A stretch of DNA of 51,155 nt from Verrucomicrobiota bacterium (GTDB lineage Bacteria > Verrucomicrobiota > Verrucomicrobiia > Limisphaerales > J093). The notes under the pieces are model-generated. The model had not been told where the DNA came from. It saw nothing but the letters and a program-made list of their open reading frames with translations, and did not search any database. Positions 33,576 to 40,883 of this stretch are shown in pieces. Position numbers and translations under genes: made by a program. Positions within the stretch are counted from its first letter, which is position 1, and every line of letters begins with the position of its first letter. The DNA is taken from assembly GCA_016871715.1 (NCBI GenBank), contig VHCO01000026.1, forward strand, positions 1-51,155. The letters are read 5' to 3'.

Positions 33576-36185
33576 CTAATGTCGCCGCAGATTCAACCGA
33601 TGCTCCAGGCGCCGCGTCTGGTGATACTCCAGCGGCGGCAACTCCGTGAGCGTCGGCGACTCGGTCTCATCCAACAACTCGCGCGCGTGCCGGCGCAGCG
33701 CCTCCCAGCGGGGCCACTCGAGTTCGGGCGCATGCGCCACCTGCCGCAGCAGACTGCGCCACTCGATGATCATCCGGTCAATGTCGCCCGTTCCCAGCCA
33801 CGGACTCGCCCACGTGTGCCTCGACTGCGGATCTCGATGCACGCTCGCTACCACTTGTTCCGCGCCGGCACCGTACTTGGGCGGCACCCCATTCTCGAGG
33901 TAGCCGGGAATGGACTGCAGCCCATAAGCCTGATGACACGCCAGCGCCAATCGCCCTGCCCAACGGTTCTCCTCCCCGCAAAACCGAAAGCCCGCATCCA
34001 AGTCCGCCAAATCGTACGCCAGTTCCTCGAGCGGATAACTCTCGTCCTCGAGCGCGGCGGCAATCGCCAAACCGTCCCCTTGCGAGAAGCAACTCACCAC
34101 CTGCCCCCGGAGCGTCGGTGCCCCCGCCCCGTCCACCAACCGCAGTCGCCGCCACAACATCGCCGTGCCGGTCGCCGTCGGGAGTTGCCGGCAGAGGCTC
34201 ACCAGGTCGCAGCGCGCGCAATCCGCCGCCAACACCTCGCGCTCGCCCGGCCGCCACAGCGCCACCCCGTGAGCGTCCACCGGCACCCGCAGCCGCCAGT
34301 CCGCCAAGCTCACCAACGCCGTGATCTTCTCCGCGCTCGACTCGAAGCGAACGACCGGCGTGCGTTGCTCCGCTAGCCGGCGCTCGACTCGCGGAGCCAG
34401 TTCCCGCTCCCACACCGTCTGCGGCACTTGGCGGCCGTTCCATTGCGTCAGCCGGCGAACCCACTTGGCCAACAGCACCCGTTCCCCCGTCAAACGCTCC
34501 GCGACCGTCACCGCCCGGCCGTAATACCGGAGGCCCTCTTCCTCGCACAACACCACCAAGGCGCCCGTCCCCGCCCGCTCAAGCGCGGCCGGCTCCGTCA
34601 GCGCCGCTCGCAACTCGCCGTCCCCATCCTTCGAGCATACCACCGCATCCGCGCCTTCGGCCGACAGCGTCGCGGTAGGCGCCTCGACCTGGCCAGCCGG
34701 CCCCGGCGCCCGGGGCGGCACCTCCGCCCCAGGAACTCGGCGCGGCACCCAAATGTGCCGCAACGCCACCTCCTGATGCGCCGGCCAAGGTTGCCATTCG
34801 CCCCGGCTGTTGCGCAGCTCCCGCAGCCGCTTGCGCACGTGCCGCGCGCGCTCGGCGTCGGTCTTCAAACCGCACGGTGTGTCAGGCCGCTCGAGCGAGT
34901 GCTCGACACCCAGGTGGATCGGCTTGACCGTAAACAGGCGTTCCTGCACGCGCACCGCCTCCGCGAACGGTTCGCGTCCCTGGCGCGCCGCCGCCCGCAT
35001 CAGGCTCAACAAGGCGGCCCAGTCCACCATGCCGTTGCGGGCGAGGTGACACGCATGCGCCTCGCGCAGCCGGATCTCGTTCGCGCACACCAACACATAC
35101 CCAACCTCATCGATGCCGCGCCGCCCCGCCCGACCGAACATCTGCAGGATCTCGTCCGGACGCAGCGGCTGCTCGACCAAGTCGCGCCGGTACGAATCCC
35201 CCGCCAGCGCCACGCTCCGCAACGAGAAGTTGATGCCGGCGGCCAAACCCATCGTCGCTACCACCGCCCGCAACTGCCCCGCCTTCGCCAAGGGCTCGAT
35301 CACCCCGGCTCGCGCCGCATAGCTCAGCCCACTGTGATGATACGACACGCGGGCCTTCAGCATCCGCGCTAAATGCTCCCCCACCAGTTGTTTCTGAGCC
35401 GCGTTCAGCGCCAGCGGGTCCGGCGTGGGCAGTTGCCGAGCCAACTCGAGCGCCAGTGCCTCCGCTCCCTGCCGGCGCGGCGCAAAGATCAGCAGCGGCC
35501 CCAGATTCTCCGCCAGCGCCTTCGCCACCACCCGCGGCCAGTACCCGCGAATCTCGCTCGGGACATGGTAGTTGAGCGTGTTCGCGTACACCTCCTCGAG
35601 AGGCACCGGCCGCTCCGTGTGCCGCACCAACGTCGCCTCGCGCCCGAGTCGCCGCAGCCACTTCACCACATCCTGCGGGTTGTCCACGCTCCCGCTGAGC
35701 AACAGCAACTGCGTGTGCTCAGGCGCCAGCGCAATCGCCAACTCGTAGTTCAAACCCCGGTCCGGGTCGGCGATCATCTGGTACTCGTCCACCACCAGCA
35801 GCGCCGGCCCGTCGCCCTGAATCAACCGGTGCTTCTGAGTCTCGAGGGTCGCCACCAACACCGGCGCCCGCAGGTTCTCCGCCACGTCCCCCGTCGCAAT
35901 CCCCACATCCCACCCGCGTGCGCGCCACTCGGCCAACTTGTCGTTCGCCAACGCCCGCGTCGGCACCGTGTAGATGGCCTGGCCCCGATTCCGGCCCTGG
36001 TTCGACCACAGCTCGAACACCAACGTCTTACCCGCACCGGTCGGAGCCTGCACCACAACGTCCCGACCCCCACGCAGCGCGCTCACGGCCTGCTGCTGCC
36101 AGAGGTCCGGCACGACCACCTGGTTGAGCCCCGCCAAACTCTCGAGCTGCTCGCCGAACGTTTGCACACCGCGAACATACTCCAA
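33576..36185 (-). CDS. Ski2-like superfamily 2 helicase
   Basis: 869 aa from a TTG; a GTG six codons further in, preceded by GGAG, is an alternative start. The RecA1 domain has Walker A APTGAGKT (47-54) and motif II DEYQ (133-136), with VPTRALAND as motif Ia. RecA2 has ATMGLAAGINF and motif VI QMFGRAGRRGID. The Ski2/Mtr4/Hel308 character comes from the A-G-N-F motif V and the GRAGR spelling. The C-terminal 400 residues contain a cysteine pair region (CARCDLVSLC) and are otherwise unassigned. DEYQ replaces the usual DEAH/DEVH. The role could be RNA or DNA remodelling. It lies between DUF2249 and DMFase-like genes on the same strand. Confidence 0.88.
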   Translation of the reverse strand: MEYVRGVQTFGEQLESLAGLNQVVVPDLWQQQAVSALRGGRDVVVQAPTGAGKTLVFELWSNQGRNRGQAIYTVPTRALANDKLAEWRARGWDVGIATGDVAENLRAPVLVATLETQKHRLIQGDGPALLVVDEYQMIADPDRGLNYELAIALAPEHTQLLLLSGSVDNPQDVVKWLRRLGREATLVRHTERPVPLEEVYANTLNYHVPSEIRGYWPRVVAKALAENLGPLLIFAPRRQGAEALALELARQLPTPDPLALNAAQKQLVGEHLARMLKARVSYHHSGLSYAARAGVIEPLAKAGQLRAVVATMGLAAGINFSLRSVALAGDSYRRDLVEQPLRPDEILQMFGRAGRRGIDEVGYVLVCANEIRLREAHACHLARNGMVDWAALLSLMRAAARQGREPFAEAVRVQERLFTVKPIHLGVEHSLERPDTPCGLKTDAERARHVRKRLRELRNSRGEWQPWPAHQEVALRHIWVPRRVPGAEVPPRAPGPAGQVEAPTATLSAEGADAVVCSKDGDGELRAALTEPAALERAGTGALVVLCEEEGLRYYGRAVTVAERLTGERVLLAKWVRRLTQWNGRQVPQTVWERELAPRVERRLAEQRTPVVRFESSAEKITALVSLADWRLRVPVDAHGVALWRPGEREVLAADCARCDLVSLCRQLPTATGTAMLWRRLRLVDGAGAPTLRGQVVSCFSQGDGLAIAAALEDESYPLEELAYDLADLDAGFRFCGEENRWAGRLALACHQAYGLQSIPGYLENGVPPKYGAGAEQVVASVHRDPQSRHTWASPWLGTGDIDRMIIEWRSLLRQVAHAPELEWPRWEALRRHARELLDETESPTLTELPPLEYHQTRRLEHRLNLRRH

Positions 36186-36245
36186 AGCCCCACCGGCGAA
36201 ACGGAGAAAATGTCCGCCGCCGCGGCCCTGCCGTTTGCAGCCGAG

Positions 36246-36839
36246 CTAGCCGCCGCAGGCGCACGGGACCGGCCGCGCCGCACCCGCCGGCCCCACGGCC
36301 CCGCGCAGAAACTCGATGCGCCAGGTCCCGTCCGGGAGTCGCTCCGACCGATGGCTGAATCCTTGCTGGTCAAACTTGGCGTACAGGGGCATCGGCTCGA
36401 AGGGCACCAAGAGGATCAACGCCTGACCGGGAACCACCGCCGCCGCCGCCTCGTCGATCGCCGTACAGGGAGTGTCGCCGCGCGCAAAATAGGGACGCAC
36501 GTCCAAAGTCACCGGCGGTACCGACGCCCGCGCAGCCTCCCGCGGCGCCACCCTCGCCTGCGACGGCACAAAGCCGGGATCGGGAAAGTCGCCCTTCGCG
36601 ATCCGCACCCGCCAGACCTCCGGGCCTTGTTCGAGGTACTCCCAGTGAAACCGACCCGCGTGTTCGCACACGAACTGGTAGTACAGCGGAACCGGATCGT
36701 GGTCGTTCACCAGGAGCATCGCACCCCCCGCGGGTAACCCTCCCCATGTCCCAAGAACCGTCGGATGCCGTTCCCGTGCGGGTAAGGAGCGGACATCGAT
36801 CAGTTGCTCAGTCACCGTTCCAGTCTCGTTCGCGTTCAT
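36246..36839 (-). CDS. Tandem DUF2249 protein
   Basis: 197 aa with two copies of DUF2249 (about 14-82 and 112-180). The first keeps the family signature (DVRSLPARERHPTVLGTW, LLVNDHDPVPLYYQF). In the second, the HDP segment is eroded to FEP (VPFEPMPLYAKF). It ends in CACGG. DUF2249 proteins often accompany genes for nitrogen-oxide metabolism or haemerythrin-like proteins; none is adjacent here, although an NnrS-like protein is encoded 26 kb away. The 109 nt between this gene and the epimerase contain no supported gene. Confidence 0.8.
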   Translation of the reverse strand: MNANETGTVTEQLIDVRSLPARERHPTVLGTWGGLPAGGAMLLVNDHDPVPLYYQFVCEHAGRFHWEYLEQGPEVWRVRIAKGDFPDPGFVPSQARVAPREAARASVPPVTLDVRPYFARGDTPCTAIDEAAAAVVPGQALILLVPFEPMPLYAKFDQQGFSHRSERLPDGTWRIEFLRGAVGPAGAARPVPCACGG

Positions 36840-36948
36840 GAGACAGGAGCGTAGTGGCGGGCCAGGTTGGCCGCCTTGATGCGGGTCAACACCTCCAGCG
36901 GCCGCGCGCTCGCAAACCGCTTCCCTGGTCCCGACGTGAAGTCCGTCG

Positions 36949-38325
36949 TTAGCGGGGCACAGCGGTCGGTTGGCCGAAACCCTCGATGAACTTCACCAAC
37001 GCGCGTACGTCGTGGTAATTCGCCTTCCAATTGTGCGCCTTGGCCGTGCTCTTCGGCTGGCCTGCCGCCGTCACGCTCTCCCGCCAAATCCCGTCCTGGG
37101 GATCGATTTGGTGCCCGTCGAGAAAACGCAGCAGTGCCAGCAACGCCCGCTCGTAGTCCGCCCGGGGGCCGCGCCCCAACCCGTCCGTGAGGGCCGCCAG
37201 CAACTCCGATTGCACCCACCAGATCTTGTCCGTGTCCGTAGCGGGCTCATTGCCGAAACCGCGGTTGTACAACCCCCCACGCTCGTGGTCGTACCCGCAC
37301 TCGAGCGCATGGGCCAGTAGCGAGTCAAAATGGTCCCAGGAAGGGCGCCGCCCCAGCACCTTCTCGGCACGGATCATCAGCCAGGCGAACTCGACATTGT
37401 GGCCGTAAGACAACCCATCGCTCCGCGGGCCTGTCGCCCGCCGCCAATCCGGATGCCGATGAAAAGCGGCTTGACCTCCCGCGCGCGGATAGAAGTAAAC
37501 CGCGTTGAGCCGCAAGGCCTCCTCCAGGGCATCCTTGACCCGCCGATCGCCCGTCGCCTCGTACAACTCCGCCAGCGCCTCCATCCAGTGGAGATGCGCG
37601 TTGGCGCTCTTCATCCCCGCCAACTCGACCTCGATCCGGTCGTCTTGATCCGTCAGCAGGCGCCAATCCCGCGTGTAATGCTCTCCCCAACCGCCCTGCG
37701 CTCCATCATGGCACCGCGCCTGAATCGTCTCGAACAGCCCCAGCGCCTGCCGCAACGCCTCCGCGTCGCGGCTGGCCCGATGGTATTCGACTGCCGCGTA
37801 GATCACGAACGCTTCACCGTAGAGGTACTTCCGGTCGTTGACCGGCTGCCCCGTCAAGTCCGTCTTCCAGTAGTACCCGCCGTGCTCCGGGTCCAGGAAC
37901 TTATCCTGGAGGAACCGATAGCCGTGCGCGGCAGCCTTGAGGTAATCTCTGCGACCGTCTCGGTACCCCTTTAGGTGGGCGTGTGCGAAGCCCCAGACCA
38001 TCCGCGCCTGTGTGACGATCTGCTTCTCCGTCGCCGGTCGTCCTGGCCGCCCACCTGCATCCGCAAGCACATAACCGCCTCGCTCCCAGTCGATGGCGGT
38101 GTCGTACCAGTACGGCAAGACCTTCTCCGCCAACTGAACCCTGAACGCCTCGGCTTGCCTCCTGAGATCCGTCCGGGCGGCTGATGCAGGGGCGGTTGAC
38201 GCAGCAGGTTCGAGCGCGACCGAGGCCAAGGCCGAGGCTACGGCTAACAAGACAACCGGGACCGTCCCTGGCACTGCAACAGCGGGGATTGCAGCGGCGC
38301 CTCGCAGACACAAGCGGGTCTTCAC
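36949..38325 (-). CDS. AGE family sugar epimerase/isomerase, exported
   Basis: 458 aa from a GTG at 38325, chosen because a signal peptide follows directly (basic start, then VPVVLLAVASALASVALEPA). The frame is open upstream to 38523 without recognisable sequence. The (alpha/alpha)6-barrel of N-acylglucosamine 2-epimerase / cellobiose 2-epimerase is clear: RMVWGFAHAHLKG, LYGEAFVIYAAVEYHRA, SYGHNVEFAWLMI and KAHNWKANYHDVRAL, including the paired histidines used for proton transfer. The substrate may be a free or oligomeric sugar. With the GH106 and Gfo/Idh genes it suggests growth on plant-type polysaccharides (inference). Confidence 0.87.
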   Translation of the reverse strand: MKTRLCLRGAAAIPAVAVPGTVPVVLLAVASALASVALEPAASTAPASAARTDLRRQAEAFRVQLAEKVLPYWYDTAIDWERGGYVLADAGGRPGRPATEKQIVTQARMVWGFAHAHLKGYRDGRRDYLKAAAHGYRFLQDKFLDPEHGGYYWKTDLTGQPVNDRKYLYGEAFVIYAAVEYHRASRDAEALRQALGLFETIQARCHDGAQGGWGEHYTRDWRLLTDQDDRIEVELAGMKSANAHLHWMEALAELYEATGDRRVKDALEEALRLNAVYFYPRAGGQAAFHRHPDWRRATGPRSDGLSYGHNVEFAWLMIRAEKVLGRRPSWDHFDSLLAHALECGYDHERGGLYNRGFGNEPATDTDKIWWVQSELLAALTDGLGRGPRADYERALLALLRFLDGHQIDPQDGIWRESVTAAGQPKSTAKAHNWKANYHDVRALVKFIEGFGQPTAVPR

Positions 38326-38622
38326 GCGCCCGAGGCTTCCATACCCCCTCCAACCGTTCAAGTCACAAGCTGCGCCACAAGTTGCGCGCAAGCTGTGAAG
38401 GCCGGACTGGACGCCTCCTCCCCTTCCCTGGTCCACACGCCCCATCAAGACCATCCCCCTCCCGCCCTCCCGCCTCCCCGGTCCCCCCGCCCTGCTAACC
38501 CACCCTGCTCCACTGACTTCCAACCGCCTGAAACGAGCTCAGCGCTTAGGGTCTAACCTTTTGACTATTTGGCATTTATCCTTCAGTCGAACCCTCGGGC
38601 TGGACGAGACTGCTGCGCGGCC

Positions 38623-38660
38623 GTGTCAAGTTCTATCAACCCGATCAATTAAACCTGTCC
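38623..38660 (+). repeat. Intergenic box-and-stem repeat, copy 3
   Basis: Box GTGTCAAGTTCTAT, then ACCCG and an AT-rich stretch. The right stem arm is poorly kept. A 13-nt palindrome CCCAGGACCTGGG follows at 38670-38682, before copy 4. Confidence 0.65.
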
Positions 38661-38691
38661 AAGCCTCACCCCAGGACCTGGGATCGCCGGC

Positions 38692-38735
38692 GTGTCAACT
38701 TCTATTCACCCGTCCAAATACGCTTACTGGTCTTG
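38692..38735 (+). repeat. Intergenic box-and-stem repeat, copy 4
   Basis: Exact box GTGTCAACTTCTAT. ACCCG pairs with CTGGT (one mismatch) over a 14-nt loop. It starts 69 nt after copy 3. Confidence 0.72.
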
Positions 38736-38787
38736 GTAGCACATCTGTCGACTATTCCAGGACCTCCCCGCCTCAGTGCCTGCGATC

Positions 38788-38831
38788 GCGTCAACTTCTA
38801 TAAACCGGCTTCAATACACGTACCGGTTCCC
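38788..38831 (+). repeat. Intergenic box-and-stem repeat, copy 5
   Basis: Box GCGTCAACTTCTAT (one change). AACCGG pairs perfectly with CCGGTT over a 14-nt loop. It starts 96 nt after copy 4. The spacer shares CCAGGACCT and GATCG with the previous one. Confidence 0.75.
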
Positions 38832-38968
38832 GACGACTGCCTGTCTGACGGTCCAGGGCAAGTCTCCCCCATCCCCATCCCCACCCCCAGGAGCCCAGAT
38901 CGGGGTGAGATGGGCCAGATCGGTTTACCTCGTGGGCGCCCAGGGGGCGGGGTAAGCTGCCCGCCACC

Positions 38969-39868
38969 ATGAAACCGACTCACTTGCGCGTCGCAGCGGT
39001 CCAGATGAACTCGCGGGCCACCGTAGCCGAGAACACGGAACGTATCTGCCGCTTGATCCAGTCGACCGCACGCAGGGGCGCCGAGGCGATCCTCTTTCCC
39101 GAGTGCGCCATCACCGGGTATTGGCGGCGGTTCACGGGCCTGCGCCCCGACGCTGTCGCCGCGGCATGCACGGCAGTAGCCGAGGCCGCCCGGCAGGCCA
39201 AGTGCCATGTCCTGGTGGGTTCGCCACGCTATCGGGAGGGTCACTGGTTCAATGAACTGCTCCTGTTCAATCGCCAAGGGCGTTTGGCGGCCGAGTACGC
39301 GAAGATTCACCTCACGGCCTGGGACACCCGTCGCTTTTCGTCGGGAAACGCGCTGGCCTACTTCCACGTGGCGGGGGTGCCGGCTACGGCGATCATCTGT
39401 CATGAGCGGCGGTATCCGGAGTTGGTGCGGCTGCCGGTCATGTTGGGGGCGCAAATCGTCTTCCACCCGAACGCCGGCCTGGACCCGATCGAGGTCTCGA
39501 GAACCAAGCGCGGCGGGCGCGACGGGATTGTCGCTCGCGCGTTCGAGAACCAAGTCTACTACGTGTTCGCCAATTCGGTCGGCCAACAGGAAGCTGGGCT
39601 CTGGTCAGCCGGCGACTCGAAGATCGTCGCCCCGGACCTGCGGGTGCTGGCGCTGGCCAACGATCGCGACGAGACGGTCCTCACTGCGGAGTTGGACCTA
39701 AGGCAAGCGGGACGGAAGTACGCGCGGGACGCGATGCGCCAGCCAGGGTTCTTGCGGCCGTTCTGGCAACAAGGGCTGGCGCTGTGCCGTCAGCAGCTCC
39801 GCGAACGGGGCTCGGGCCGTCCCGCCGGACGGGTTCGCGGTCAGGCTCGAGGGTGGGCTCGGTCGTAG
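38969..39868 (+). CDS. Carbon-nitrogen hydrolase (nitrilase superfamily)
   Basis: 299 aa. The catalytic triad is complete: E45 (FPECAITGY), K112 (AKIHLTAWD) and C144 (ICHERRYPE). The core is one alpha-beta-beta-alpha domain of about 260 residues. A basic, disordered tail of about 30 residues follows (GSGRPAGRVRG and beyond), and its final 28 bases overlap the 3' end of the convergent recombinase gene. Typical reactions are amide or nitrile hydrolysis, or N-carbamoyl cleavage. The His-Glu after the cysteine does not fix a branch. It is probably cytosolic. Confidence 0.87.
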   Translation: MKPTHLRVAAVQMNSRATVAENTERICRLIQSTARRGAEAILFPECAITGYWRRFTGLRPDAVAAACTAVAEAARQAKCHVLVGSPRYREGHWFNELLLFNRQGRLAAEYAKIHLTAWDTRRFSSGNALAYFHVAGVPATAIICHERRYPELVRLPVMLGAQIVFHPNAGLDPIEVSRTKRGGRDGIVARAFENQVYYVFANSVGQQEAGLWSAGDSKIVAPDLRVLALANDRDETVLTAELDLRQAGRKYARDAMRQPGFLRPFWQQGLALCRQQLRERGSGRPAGRVRGQARGWARS

Positions 39869-40818
39869 GCGGCCTTGAGGCGTTCGGTGGTGAGATGCGT
39901 GTAAACCTGGGTCGTGGCCAAGTGGGCGTGCCCGAGCAGTTCCTGGACGCTGCGCAAGTCGGCCCCGGCATCGAGCAAGTGGGTGGCATAGCTGTGGCGC
40001 AGCTTGTGCGGGGTCAGCTTGGGGTCGAGGCCGGTGGCGATCAGATAGCGCTTGAGGCGCAGTTGGATTAACCGCGGGTACACGGGATCCGCGCGTTGTT
40101 CGTGGAGCAGGAAGACCGGCAGAGCTCCGGTGGGCGGGTGCGCCAACTTCGACCAGTAGGCGCGGATAGCCTCGAGCGCCGGCGTGCCAATGGGCACCAG
40201 GCGCTCCTTCCTGCCTTTGCCGCGGACACGCACCATTTGTTCGTTCCATTCAAGATCCTCGGCGCGCAAGCCGCAGAGCTCGCTCACCCGCAGCCCACAC
40301 GAGTAGAGGGTCTCGAGCATGGCCGCGTCGCGATGGAATTGGCTCTCGACCGGCGGGGACTCGCTACGAATGCGACAGGCCTCGAGCTCTGCGAGCGGAG
40401 CGCGGAGGAGCGCCAGCATGTGCGGGGCGGTCAGGAACTTGGGTAGGCGTCGTTCGAGTTTGGGCAAGGCAAGCTGCCGCATGGGCGTAGCCGCCACCAG
40501 GCCACGCCGAACGAGGAACCGGTAGAAGGAGCGCAAGGCGCTGAACCGAAGGTGGACGGCCGCGCGGCCGGCGCGGCGTCGGCCCAGCGCCCGCAGGTAC
40601 GCGCGGAAATCGTCGCGCTGGAGGCCGTCCCAGGCGGGTGGGGCTTGGCGTTCCGCAAGGTACCATTGGTGGAACTCGTGCAGGGCCTGACGGTAGTTGC
40701 GCTGCGTGTAGACCGAGGCGGCGCGATCGGTTGCCAGGTGATCGAGAAAGGCCCGGACCGCGGCGTCTTGGCTCGGGTCGGAGGGCGGTTGGGGCGGATG
40801 CTGGCTGGAGTCGACCAC
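39841..40818 (-). CDS. Tyrosine recombinase, XerC/XerD type
   Basis: 325 aa. A SAM-like N-terminal core-binding domain (about 17-110) is followed by the catalytic domain. All six active-site residues are found: R177 (GLRVSEL), K201 (GKGRKER), H271 and R274 (HKLRHSYATHLL), H297 (LGHAHL) and Y306 (VYTH). Length and spacing fit a housekeeping Xer recombinase that resolves chromosome dimers at dif with FtsK, rather than an integron or phage integrase. No dif-like site was found. It lies 65 nt downstream of topoisomerase III on the same strand, so a segregation or dimer-resolution pair is plausible. Confidence 0.9.
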   Translation of the reverse strand: MVDSSQHPPQPPSDPSQDAAVRAFLDHLATDRAASVYTQRNYRQALHEFHQWYLAERQAPPAWDGLQRDDFRAYLRALGRRRAGRAAVHLRFSALRSFYRFLVRRGLVAATPMRQLALPKLERRLPKFLTAPHMLALLRAPLAELEACRIRSESPPVESQFHRDAAMLETLYSCGLRVSELCGLRAEDLEWNEQMVRVRGKGRKERLVPIGTPALEAIRAYWSKLAHPPTGALPVFLLHEQRADPVYPRLIQLRLKRYLIATGLDPKLTPHKLRHSYATHLLDAGADLRSVQELLGHAHLATTQVYTHLTTERLKAAYDRAHPRA

Positions 40819-40883
40819 CGGCTGGAGGCCCGGAGACGCGCCCGAGGGTTCGGGATCTCACCGCGGCTCCCGGCGAGGTAAGG

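Larger units (their letters stand above)
38326..38968. other. Divergent intergenic region with repeat cluster
   Basis: 643 bases without a supportable gene between two divergent genes. The first 300 show nothing beyond GC-rich sequence. 38540-38600 is locally AT-rich and has an isolated TTGACT. 38623-38831 carries three box-and-stem repeats. A TAAGCT at 38953-38958, ten bases before the nitrilase ATG, may be a -10 element. Confidence 0.6.

Noticed and set aside
36836..37219. A reverse frame whose stop overlaps the DUF2249 start as ATGA
   Set aside because: Most of it lies inside the epimerase gene in another frame; only about 36 terminal residues are outside, with no recognisable motif.
37488..37502. 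ATAGAAG inside the epimerase gene, resembling the reversed box repeat
   Set aside because: The match stops after nine bases and lies in conserved coding sequence.
38326..38523. N-terminal extension of the epimerase frame upstream of the GTG
   Set aside because: Composition is non-coding, and the GTG at 38325 is directly followed by a signal peptide.
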